64,000 nucleotides of DNA from Flaveria trinervia (taxonomy: Eukaryota; Streptophyta; Magnoliopsida; Asterales; Asteraceae), in assembly GCA_025506515.1 (NCBI GenBank), contig CM046444.1, forward strand, positions 76,751,533 to 76,815,532, written 5' to 3'. This document shows positions 11,350 through 20,700 of this stretch, in pieces. The translations under genes were made by a program, and so were the position numbers. The notes under the pieces are model-generated. The model was not told where the DNA came from. It saw only the letters and a list, made by a program, of their open reading frames with translations, and did no database searches. How positions within the stretch are numbered: the stretch's first letter is position 1; each line of letters opens with the position of its first letter.

Positions 11350-11556
11350 GTTTCATGGTTGGGACAAGACTCTGTGTCCAGTTTCCCCAAGATAGAGTTC
11401 CCTTCCACACTTAGCCAATCAAAAGATCACAAACCTTATCCTGACCTGTGCTTACATGATTACTTCTAAAGTTGATCAAGAGGGTGTTTCTACCAATGAA
11501 TAAGTGGGATCATCAATAAACTTAGAGGATTTGGCTACATTGGTTCAGGGGGTGTT
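11350..11556 (+). other. N1 3' untranslated region with polypurine tract
   Basis: No ORF is seen. The polypurine run AGGGGGTG at 11547-11554 ends 2 nt before the TGTTGG start of the right LTR, as expected for the plus-strand primer. Confidence 0.7.
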
Positions 11557-12347
11557 TGTTGGGCCAAAAGAACCAATGAGCCTGATCAGAAAAACCTCCA
11601 ACTCCCACAGACATTACAACTGCTGAAGAAGATCACAACAGCTGAAGACATCAGCTGATTACAAGGTCTGAAGACAAAGTCTGAAGACAGATCTGAAGAT
11701 TACTACTGAAGACAAAGACTAAAAGTAAAGTACTGAAGACAAAGTCTAAAGCTATCAGGTGAAGACAACGTCTGAAAGTAGAGTACTGAAGACAAAGTCT
11801 GAAGCTATCAGCTGAAGACAACGTCTGAAATAAAAGTCTGAAGAACAAAGACTGAAGACAAAGACTGAAGACCAGAGTGATCAGTAGTTGTCACAACAGC
11901 TGACGTTATTAACTTCAGTAGTTATGATGGTTTTCCTTTTCAGTACTTGTAATTTACCTTTCAGTAGTTTATAGTTTCAATAGTTTTAGTTAGTAGTTTT
12001 ATGTTCTTGTACTTAGCATTCTTTAGGATGTGATCAGTTGTTAAGAACATTGTTAGTAGTTTGCATTGTTTCAGTTGTTTGTATAATTCTGTTAGATGTC
12101 ACTATCAAGTGACATGAGCAGATGTCACATTCCTTATATAAGGAATGTTGACCTAATTATAACGTGTGACTTTCAGCCACCACGAAAGCATTTGAATGAA
12201 GTATTCCTTTGGCAGAATTCTCTCTCTCTATAACCGTGTAATATTCCATTAAGTATCAATTGAGTTCTTGCTAAATTGTCTAATTCATTGTTCGAATTCC
12301 GTTGCAATCTACTCTAATTGATCAAACTTAAATCATTGATCCTAACA
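11557..12347 (+). repeat. N1 right LTR (complete)
   Basis: It is 791 bp, starts TGTTGGGCC and ends CCTAACA. The U3 part has repeated GTCTGAAG motifs (11660-11870). A TATA-like palindrome CCTTATATAAGG lies near 12133, preceded by a dyad-rich block with GTCACTATCAAGTGAC near 12098. The terminal CTAACA also closes C1-family LTRs. Confidence 0.88.
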
Positions 12348-12352
12348 TAGGA
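12348..12352 (+). repeat. Right target site duplication of N1 (TAGGA)
   Basis: This is the second copy of the duplicated target, directly after the CA end of N1. Confidence 0.9.
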
Positions 12353-12945
12353 GATGTAGAATACCTGTATGTTGGGGTGATATTGATCAAAAAGAGTTGG
12401 GAAGCGTCGAGGTAATCGAGGCTACGACTGAGAAGCTTGAAAAGATTAAAGCCTTCATTAAGGCAGCCAAAGATAGACAGAAGTTGTATGCCGATAAACG
12501 ACGTAGACCAATTGAGTTCCAGGTGGGTGACCGGGTTATGTTGAACGTCTCACCTTGGAAGGGTATTATCAGATTCAGGAAGCGGGGCAAGTTGAGCCCA
12601 AGGTATATAGGCCCTTTCCGGATAATTGCTCGTGTAGGAGAGGTGGGCTATAGATTAGAGTTGCCCGATGAGTTAATTGGAATTCATCCGACATTCCATG
12701 TATCTCATCTAAGAAAGTGCTTAGCAGATGAAGGCATGATTGTTCCATTGGAGGATATCAAAGTAGACGAATGACTCAATTATGTGGAGCAACGAGTGGC
12801 AGTCATTGATCGAAAGGAAAATAGGCTGAGGAATAAAGTGGTTCCCCTTGTGCGTGTATAGTGGAAGCACAGGGAAGGATCTGTGCCTACGTGGGAGACT
12901 GAAGAAGAGATGAGATAGCATTACCCATAATTCTTTGAGGAATAA
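12353..12945 (+). pseudogene. G2 integrase C-terminus and chromodomain
   Basis: This continues G2 pol after N1. It reads YVGVILIKK-like remnants, then in frame GSVEVIEATTEKLEKIKAF, KDRQKLYADKRRRPIEFQ, SPWKGIIRFRKRGKLSPR, RIIARVGEVGYRLELPDEL and HPTFHVSHLRKC. The chromodomain follows with NYVEQRVAVIDRKENRLRNK and WETEEEM. The first stop (TGA) falls at KVDE*LNYVEQ near 12772, and later stops lie near 12860, 12917 and 12928. A 125-codon open stretch from 12397 is the best preserved part. The final stop is at 12943-12945, just before the polypurine tract. Confidence 0.87.
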
Positions 12946-12970
12946 CAGGTTTCAGGGAATAAAACTATAT

Positions 12971-12984
12971 ACGGGGGGTGGCCT
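12971..12984 (+). other. Polypurine tract of G2
   Basis: ACGGGGGGTGGCCT directly precedes the TGTAAT start of the 3' LTR. It corresponds to 561-574. Confidence 0.75.
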
Positions 12985-15231
12985 TGTAATAACTGCTTAT
13001 TTTAAGTCAAAGAAAAGAATGAAAAAAGTGAAAGAAAAGTAGAAAAAGGAATAAAACCCAAGTCTAGGGGTAAAAAGTGTCCAAAAGGACAAAATGTTTG
13101 AAAAGTTGGTGTAAAAGGCGGTATGGCCGCCCATATGTCACATGCACCTCTGATTTTCAGGTTTTAGAGAAAGAAAGAGCAGCAAGTTCTCGGTTTTGAA
13201 GAAAGAACAAGGAAGAGTTCGAATTCAAGGTAAGAATTCATGCTTTTATGGTGATCTTGACTGGTCTTATCCTCGGGTTTATGCTTATGTGTGTTTGTAT
13301 GTGTCTGGGGTATGTTTTGAGTGGGTTTCTAGCTGTTGAATCCAATTTGCAAACGAGTTTGGAGGAAGCCATACTCAAAAGCTGCAAAGGTGAGTTCTAA
13401 AACCCCTCTTTTACTGGTTTTTAACTGATTTTGTGGCTCGAAATGCATGGACGTATGTTCTCATTGAACTGGGTTTTGAACCCGTATGTTTGAATGCGTG
13501 TCTGATGATGTTATTATGTGATGTGTGACTATGTTCATGCTTGATGATGTATGATTGTGTTTCTAAGGGTTAGAGGGTAAGAATTAAGCTTAGAACATGA
13601 TGAACGAGGTATGGAAATTGAAAATGATGTTTTAGATCCACTTGATAAGTTTCTAAATCTGCCTAAGTGTGAGGAAGGAAATGCGGATGAGCAAGTAAGT
13701 CAATGCAGATGAGCATTTGACTAAGTGCTGCAAATGAGGATGAGCAAGTAAGTCAATGCGGATGAGCATTTGACTAAGTGCTGCAAATGCGGATGAGCAA
13801 GTGAGTCAATGCGGATGAGCATTTGACTAAGTGCTGAAAATGCGGATGAGCAAGTAAGTCAATGCAGATGAGCATTTGACTAAGTATGGAAATGGGGATG
13901 ACTAAAGTAAGTCAATATGGAAGAAGTGAGTCAATGCGGATGAACTATAGTAAATGCGGATGAACTATAGTAAATGCGGATGAACTGTAGGAAATGCGGA
14001 TGAGTATAGGAAATACGGATGAACACTTAGAAGAATTCTGACTTTTTGAGAAATAAGGTAATGCAGGCTTTGACCTAGGAGATTCCTAGGAGTTACGAAT
14101 GTTGACTTATGGGGTCATAGATGGTATGATGGGCATGTAATCTGGTGCGCTTACGCATGATGATGATGATGATGTTGCATGGTTATGCATGATGTATGTT
14201 ATGTATGTAGGATTCCCTGCATGTTGATGTATGAATGATATGTTTATGTTCCTTGTGTTGATGTATGATTATCTTTCCTATGACTTTACGTGTTATGATA
14301 ACGAATGAATGAATGAACGAAGTATTATGTAACGTAAAGTGAAAGATAATGAAAGAGGAACATGATGAATGAATACATGCATTAATGTAAGAAAGGTTTG
14401 CAAGCAAATGTATGGAGGTTCACATCCAATGAAGGGTGTTAGCTCAACTATGTGCGGGTTAGCTACCCTAAAAGGATGCATATTGGGACTAATCTTTGTG
14501 ATTGACCATACGAATGGGATCCTTGCCGCTTTCCCTAGGTACTGGAGTCAGCTTCGTGCACAATGTTCGAGGTCTATGAGAGACCTATGGCCCAGTTACC
14601 CGCTTCGTGCACAATGTTCAGGGTATAGCTTATGGCATTGATCCAGAATGAAAGAGAAAAGATGAATGGTGAATGTACTTGCCCTAGGTACTGGAGTCAG
14701 CTTCGTGCACAATGTTCGATGTCTATGAGAGACCTCTACCCGCTTGGTGCACAATGTTTGGGGTAATGTACATGTCACTAGAAGTAATGATGAATGAATG
14801 AAAGTAAGAACGAAAGATTGACGAAGATAATAACGTTATTATCTGTATGTACGTATGATGTATGATCACGAACGAATTTAAAGTATAATATGATTTAAAG
14901 AAAGGATGGTTTTATGATAGAAAAGTATGTTTTGCTATAAAACTAGAACTCCCTCAGCATCGCTGACTTTTATGCATTTTCCAATTGGCAGGTAAGGTTG
15001 CTGAGGATGGCACGAGGCAGCTGCTCAGCTCTTTTGGAAGGCATCCATTTAATACAACAATAAAGTTTTGTAACCGACAAAAAATGCATTACCTTGCAAA
15101 AGTTTTTATGCTGAAATGAAATGCCATCTGTTTTATGTTTCCGCTACAATGTTTTGATAAATAAATACAAAGTATATGTTTTATGTGCGATAAATTACCA
15201 GCTGTAAGCGTCTCGGGAATGGGGCCTTACA
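12985..15231 (+). repeat. G2 3' LTR
   Basis: The LTR is 2247 bp and ends GGGGCCTTACA. It matches 575-2958 throughout but has a shorter ATGCGGATGAGC array (13675-14035), which explains most of the length difference. Its first bases are TGTAATAAC where the partner has TGTAACACC. The TATAAAA box is at 14936-14942, followed by ACTAGAACTCCCTCAGCATCG. The 14530-14770 block is a decayed tandem pair. Confidence 0.9.
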
Positions 15232-15960
15232 GAAACTCCCTCAAAGACTAGCTTCGAATGGTAAAGGTAAAACGAATTGCTTCTCCAAATGTAAGTCTAC
15301 AAAGAATGTTCTAGACGGTAAAGGCAACACGGGTTGCTTCTCTGGATCAAGAGGTAAAAAGCACACACCTTTGAATGGTTGGATGAAACCCTCCGTCTAA
15401 ACCTTTTCATGCGAAGCCGGTTTCACAAGATTCAAAGATGAAAATGACCAAAGGTTTAAAACCAAATTCTTTTCCTTCCGGTCTTAAAAGGAAAATGATT
15501 TCCAAATTTAATTCACTCAAATCCAAATTAATTGAACCAAAACAAATTGGAAATAAAAAAGAAGGATACAGATATTCATGATTGTTTAAATGGTTGTGTG
15601 GAGAAGTAGGTTTCTTATATTGATGAAGAAGGAACTTCCAGGACTATGATGGCCTGGGTTCCCCTTTCAAACAAATCTGTTTACGAGTGCTGGATTAATT
15701 CAAAAGGACTGTTAGAAATCCGGTATACTCACAGGGATTGTTTATAATTCAAATTTGAGGCGGAACAAACAGGTTAAGGTCATGGTATTTTGTCCACAAT
15801 GTGGATTTTTATCTACACAATCACACTTCTCACTTCAAATCACTGCATATTTCTTGAAAATTCATTTCTTATATTCATATTAGTGTAGTTTGGAAGAACT
15901 TCATTGATAAATTTTTTTTGTACAATTTTATAAAAAAGTTTAATTAAAAAAAATAAAAAA
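15232..15960 (+). pseudogene. Unassigned retroelement remnant, perhaps copia gag 3' end
   Basis: This stretch follows the G2 LTR without an open frame. Two imperfect copies of GGTAAAGG...GGTTGCTTCTC occur at 15260-15345. One frame near 15620-15700 reads VSYIDEEG and MMAWVPLSNKS, similar to the linker before protease in Sirevirus-like gag-pol (C3 has KAWVSNQN near 46240). No protease follows. An A-rich run at 15940-15985 ends it. I do not recognise the rest; the gag reading is weak. Confidence 0.35.
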
Positions 15961-16884
15961 AATAAAAAAAGTAAAAAAAAAGTTTGTAAAACTAAAAATT
16001 TAGGGGGAGAGTATAAGTAAATAAAAATGAAAAGAGGACTGGGAACTTGATTCGAGATGCTTGAGAAATGATTGTATATCTTCTTGAAATGCTTGTTTTT
16101 GCGTGACTTGCATTTTCTAAATGAGAAATGATAGTAACTGATGTTGTTATCTCATTTACATCTTACGTTTAATTGCAAGTAATTGAAAAAACAATTAGAT
16201 TCTTTTGTGATATGCTTGGTAGACTCAGTCTGAAAAATAAAGTAGATAGCAACAAAATGATTTAAATTAAAATCTCTACTTAAGGATGTGTGGATTTACG
16301 CAATCATTTTGGCCTGCACGAAAACTGAGTCCCGACAAAAATTAGATTGAGAATTGATCTTTCACCCAACATGTTACAAATCATATAAGCCATATCTTTG
16401 AGCCATGATTGGTGCATTTATGTGTCTTGTGTTTGTGCTAATCTCCTCTGCTGTACGGTAGTACTGATGTGGAGTGATGATCTCCTTTGCTGTATGATAG
16501 TACTGACCTGGAGCTCTCATCGGCACATGATTAAATGGTCGTCTCTTTTGTTATATGTGAGTACAGACCTAGAGCTCTCACGATGTTGATCTAAGTTGCG
16601 TTAAATCATCTAAATGATAAATTCCTCATAGAATGCAATATTCTGTTGATAATCACTTACACAGATGTGCATAAGCCTTGTTCTTAAGATCGTTTCAAAA
16701 TTCAAGAAATCCTGAGGTTGGGTGAGCGTTTTTGCCAAATGATTATGGGGTCCTATCATTTAAAGCATCTCATCGAACCTTAGCAAATCATCTACTGTTT
16801 GTTGAAAAAGATAGGGCATGAGTTTAAGTGGACAAACATATGAGCAATCGTTATTGATCTCTTTGAAAATTTCAAAATCATTCA
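15961..16884 (+). other. C1 spacer between pol and env-like ORF
   Basis: No gene is visible. AAATTTAGGGGGAGA near 16000 is a polypurine-like tract; the minus-strand C2 element has a comparable one (TTTAGGGGGGAG) near 57590, about 110 nt past its pol stop. Further on, the TTTAAGTGGACAAACATATG block near 16833 matches TTTAAGAGGACAAATATACT in C2. The shared order supports homology to the C2 spacer (55645-57716). Confidence 0.65.
16443..16574 (+). repeat. Three-copy CTGCTGTACGGTAGTACTG repeat
   Basis: Three copies of a ~32-bp motif (CTCCTYTGCTGTAYGRTAG then TACTGACCTGGAG) start near 16443, 16482 and 16543. The C2 element has two copies of the same motif on the minus strand at 56895-56926 and 56970-57002. 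Confidence 0.7.
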
Positions 16885-18521
16885 AAGACTGTGATTAGAT
16901 CGCACGCTATAAAAACCATCCTATGGGTTAGCCAAGATCGCACGCTATAAAAACCACACGAGGCAACCAAAATCCCACGCTACATAGCACACAGTAAACA
17001 CCACATCGCACGTATCGGAGCTTTTACCAAAACTAAACTTCCACTGTCTCTATGTCCCCTTATGAGTAAGCCAAGATCGTATGGTATCATACACACACAT
17101 GTGAGTTAATGACTCTCAGTGAGTCGTGAACCTCCTTCCTTTCTTTCGCAAGCCATCCTATCTCTCATTCATTCGTTTATGCTCGCATTCATTCATTACG
17201 TTCCTCTTTTCATTATCTTCCAACGTACGTTACATAATACTTCCATTACATTCATTAACATTCAATGCAAAGCCAAGGGAAGACATACATACATAATAAG
17301 GAACACACATAAACATAAACATACATCATCAACAATACAGGCACATCATACATACATAACACACATCAAACATAATCCATCACATCATAACCGGGCCTAT
17401 CTCCCCGTATTACCCCTTAAAAACCACTTAGAAAACCTCAAGTCCAAAGTGGGCGCATGGGTCCTTCGAGGCGAATTAGCATAAAAATTCGAAGTATAAC
17501 ACAGTCTGGGCGCATGGGCACTGTTTGTGCGTTTCTGCCCTGTTTAGGCGCATCAACACTTTAACATTTCACTTGGGCGCATGGGCACTGCGTAGGCGCA
17601 TGGCCAATACTTAGCCGTTTCAATCCCTGGGACGCATGGTCATTATTTAGGCACATGGTCCACACTTGGCCTTTTCTTCACTTGGGCGCATGGCCACTAT
17701 TTAGGCGCATGACCCATCCTTGGGCGCATGGCCAACACTTAGACGCATGGGCCAACATGCTGGGCATATGGGCCACTATTTAGGCGCATGACCCACCCTT
17801 GGGTGCATGGCCAACACTTAGGCATCTGGTCACTCATGCTGGATGCTTGGACAACTGTTTGGGCGCATGAACCACTCTTCATGTTCATCAGACATTCTGA
17901 AATCTTTTCTATGCCACCAATTTCACCCGATAATCATTCTAAGCACACCCAAACACAGATCTAACATACTAAGTCCATCTAAGCATGCTAATCATCATTA
18001 TAACACGCATACATATATACAACATACGAACATAAAGGTGTAAACCCACGATTTCTTTCAAAACGTTTACTTCGTATGCATAATAGCCCCAAATCAATTG
18101 AAAATCAGTAAAAGAAGGGTTCTAGAAACTCACCTTGAGCAGCTTTTCAGCAACACTCTTCCCGTTCGAGACCCACTTTCAGTTCAGCCCTTGAATCCCG
18201 AAAACAAACACTAAACAACCAAAAACTTCGGTTAAGATCTCGAAACCCAGCTGAAACCAAGCTCATAGAAGAGAAGACTTACCTTTTTCAGCTTGTTCTT
18301 CCTCTTTCTCTCTCTAGCACCGGGTTCTCTCTCTCTCTCTCCTTATTCAGCCGCTTGAAGAAGAATGAAGAAGGAAGAATGGGCAACCATGCCCTTAAAT
18401 ATCTTAAAATAATAAGATTTGTAATTTGTACACTTTATCCCCTTCCATTTGTGCACAATTTCCATTCTTTGTATTTACTTTTCTTTTCCTTCCATTTAAG
18501 TAGAAATTTCGGGGTGTTACA
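16885..18521 (-). repeat. Truncated reverse gypsy LTR
   Basis: Read on the minus strand it begins TGTAACACCCCGAAATTTC at 18521 and runs into U3. The outer boundary is clean, but the 3' part (R, U5 and the CTTACA end) is missing, so the break is near 16885. It carries an array of GGCGCATGG/CACTTA units (17445-17870), the reverse complement of the CCATGCGCCTAAG array in the G3 LTR, and belongs to that subfamily. Repeats of AGATCGCACGCTATAAAAACC sit at the truncated edge (16892-16960). Confidence 0.8.
17445..17870 (-). repeat. GGCGCATGG short-repeat array in LTR
   Basis: More than fifteen degenerate copies of GGCGCATGG or GGCGCATGA are separated by CACTATTTA, CCAACACTTA and similar 10-20-bp linkers. 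The complement, CCATGCGCC, forms the array of the G3 LTR. Confidence 0.85.
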
Positions 18522-18731
18522 CTCAAGATTAGAGATTTGGGAAAGCTGTTCCAATATCCATGCAAAGGTTGCACTCAAAAAGGGGGGGAACACGTAAACA
18601 AGGGGAGCTTATGAAATGAATAATCTTTCTAATCAGATTCAAAAAGAATCAAATTGAATATCTTTCAAATGTTGCCTTCTCAGTGCTGAATCATTTGAAA
18701 ACGTTGATAATGATAGACTAAAGGGGAGTAT
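18522..18731 (+). mobile_element. 3' internal end of a foreign copia element (C4)
   Basis: The stretch has no ORF but holds three polypurine-like runs: AAGGGGGGGAA near 18577, AAGGGGAG near 18600 and AAGGGGAG at 18721, the last right before the TG start of the LTR-like repeat. Several polypurine tracts upstream of the 3' LTR fit what I recall of the Sirevirus lineage. Its 5' part is not identified. Confidence 0.5.
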
Positions 18732-19967
18732 TGTTCGAGTTGAACAATATGGTCTATATTATCAACACAGTCAAAGTCAACAAAAGTCAACATCATGGTC
18801 AAAGTCAACAAAATTTAAACCCGACACGTTCAAGATGAAGAACCGAGACAAGACGTAGAAGATTTAGATGACTAGGAGTTATATTCTAATAAATATATTT
18901 TGTGTGAACAAAATACATTTTATCTTGTTTTTAGTCATTTTTATGCTTAATATGTAATTTTGTATTAAATAGCCTAAGTCTACGGGGTTAAGTGCAATTA
19001 GTGAATATTAGTCAACACTATAAATAGGTTAATTGGCATTAAGTTTTCGTTAATGGTTCAATTACCAATAGATTGAGGGATTACATGTAAACATATTTTG
19101 CAATCTAATTGAAGATGAAAGGGTTTTAATTGTGAAAAAAATATTGTTGGAGCTATACAAGATAGTCTATCTTATCAACACAGTCAAATTCAACAAAAGT
19201 CAACCTCACGGTCAAAGTCAACAAAATTCAAACCCGACACGTTCAAGATGAAGAACCGAGACAAGACGTTGAAGATTTAGATGACTAGGAGTTATATTCT
19301 AATAAATATATTTTGTGTGAACAAAATACATTTTATCTTGTTTTTAGTCATTTTTATGCTTAATATGTAATTTTGTATTAATTAGCCTAAGTCTACGGGG
19401 TTAAGTGCAATTAGTGAATATTAGTCAAGACTATAAATATGTTAATTGTCATTAAGTTTTGGTTAATGGTTGAATGACCAATAGTTTGAGGGATTACTTG
19501 TAAACATATTTTGCAATCTAATCAAAGATGAAAGGGTTTTAATTGTGAAGAAAATATTGTTGGAGCTATACAAGATAGTCTATATTATCAACATAGTCAA
19601 ATTCAACAAAAGTCAACCTCACGGTCAAAGTCAACAAAATTCAAACCTCACACGTTCGAGATGAAGAACGAGACAAGAAGTTGTAGATTTAGATGACTAG
19701 GAGTTATATTGCAATAAATATATTTTATGTGAACAAAATATATTTTATCTTGTTTTTAGTCATTTTTATGCTTAATACGTAATTTTGTATTAATTAGCCT
19801 AAGTCTAGGGGGTTAAGTGCGATTAGTAAATATTAGTCAAGACTATATATAGGTTAATTTTCATTAAGTTTTGGGTAATGGTTGAATGACCAATGGATTG
19901 AGGGATTACTTGTAAACATATTTTGCAATCTATTTGAAGATCAAAGGGGTTTTAATTGTGATTATCA
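18732..19967 (+). repeat. Three tandem copies of a 413-bp LTR-like unit
   Basis: Units start TGTTCGAG at 18732, TGTTGGAG at 19145 and TGTTGGAG at 19558. The first two are exactly 413 bp; the third ends GATTATCA at 19967, giving TG...CA ends. Each unit contains AGTCAAAGTCAAC-like runs, CGACACGTTC, a long AT-rich centre (AATAAATATATTTTGTG) and CTATAAATAGGTT near the end. Units 2 and 3 are closer to each other than to unit 1. A polypurine tract precedes unit 1, so this looks like a 3' LTR amplified in place. Confidence 0.8.
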
Positions 19968-20070
19968 TATTTTGATGTATAATCTTCATGATTTAATTCA
20001 AGTGTGTTCATGCTGGAGTTACAATGTCGGACTACGCATCGAAAGTTATCTGGGATTCACTCATGAAAAA

Positions 20071-20210
20071 GGTCACGTCTGAGGTGACCAATGGGGTATT
20101 CAAATGTAAAAGGGTCACGTCTGAGGTGACAAATTGTTTTGTTGTTAAAAAGATCACGTCTGAGGTGATTAACAGTTTTCTAAGTTAAAATGGTCATATC
20201 TGAGATGATC
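20071..20210 (+). promoter_or_regulatory. Cluster of four short hairpins with GTCTGAG loop
   Basis: Four copies near 20071, 20113, 20152 and 20191 have 4-6-bp arms around a 7-nt loop. Copy 1 is GGTCAC-GTCTGAG-GTGACC. Copy 3 is ATCAC/GTGAT and copy 4 changes CAC/GTG to CAT/ATG together, so pairing is kept while sequence changes. C2 has four equivalent copies on the minus strand at 56186-56319. It may be an RNA structure or a dyad protein site. Confidence 0.7.
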
Positions 20211-20279
20211 AATGGTCAAAATGTCTTATCAATAAGTAAAAGGGCTAAGTGTATGAATGGTCATACGGTCTAACTAATA

Positions 20280-20545
20280 AGTATGAGCCATTCGCACGAC
20301 TGGACCATGAGTATGGACCTGTGGTACGACTGGACCATAAGTATGAGCCCAATCACACGATTAAACCACACGTATGGACCAGACGTGCAATTGGATCAAC
20401 CGCACGAGTGGTGGTGACCGAATGAGACAGTCACACGACTGAAACCTAGTCGCACGACTGAAGGGGACGGACTGGGTTAGTCGCACGACTGAGCCATAGT
20501 CTCACGAATCAAGAGTGTGAATAGGTTCAGTCGCATGACTGAAGG
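20280..20545 (+). promoter_or_regulatory. CAGTCG-CA-CGACTG palindrome array upstream of TATA
   Basis: About ten degenerate copies of AGTCGCACGACTGA, a 6-bp inverted repeat with a 2-nt centre, alternate with TATGGACC and TATGAGCC. The same motif array lies upstream of the TATA box in the C1 LTR (24840-25030) and in the C2 LTR. Confidence 0.75.
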
Positions 20546-20554
20546 AAACCCTAG

Positions 20555-20562
20555 TATAAATA
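20555..20562 (+). promoter_or_regulatory. TATA box of putative internal promoter
   Basis: TATAAATA lies in the context ACTGAAGGAAACCCTAG-TATAAATA. The LTR promoter reads GGAAAACCCTAACC-TATATATA at 25031-25050. The position is 146 nt upstream of the conserved splice donor. C2 has TATTTAAAT 147 nt upstream of its donor. Confidence 0.6.
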
Positions 20563-20700
20563 GAGGGGGAGTCGGTCACAGTCACGCATCACCCCCAAGT
20601 CGCCCGTAAATCGCACGATGTACCGTTATGTTGCCAAAATCTTGATTGAGTGTTATAGACTGATTACTGTTTCTTCTAACAATTTCTCTTGATTATACAG

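Larger units (their letters stand above)
7272..12347 (+). mobile_element. N1: copia-type element carrying only an env-like ORF
   Basis: N1 is bounded by LTRs in direct orientation and a perfect 5-bp TAGGA duplication, so it inserted as a unit into G2 integrase. The right LTR is complete (11557-12347, 791 bp, TGTTGG...CTAACA). The left LTR matches only its first ~500 bp and lacks the last ~267 bp, which hold the TATA box, R and U5. No primer-binding site, gag, protease, integrase, RT or RNase H is found. The interior is one long env-like ORF plus short flanks. Either an internal deletion removed LTR end, PBS, gag and pol after insertion, or N1 belongs to a non-autonomous lineage. The element family is Sirevirus-like by its ORF and PPT. 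Confidence 0.85.
19968..20554 (+). other. C1 spacer, promoter-proximal part
   Basis: C1 resumes here: GTCGGACTACG near 20024 and GGGATTCAC just before the hairpins match the C2 spacer (GTCGGACTATA, GGGATTAATTCAC). It contains the hairpin cluster and the palindrome array listed separately, and leads into the TATA box. No coding frame is supported. Confidence 0.65.

Noticed and set aside
16398..16589. 63-codon Cys/Leu/Trp-rich ORF that looks like a membrane peptide
   Set aside because: It is a direct translation of the three-copy CTGCTG repeat and is not kept in C2.
17119..17484. 121-codon ORF on the plus strand
   Set aside because: It is antisense to a gypsy LTR and its composition follows CATACATA repeats.
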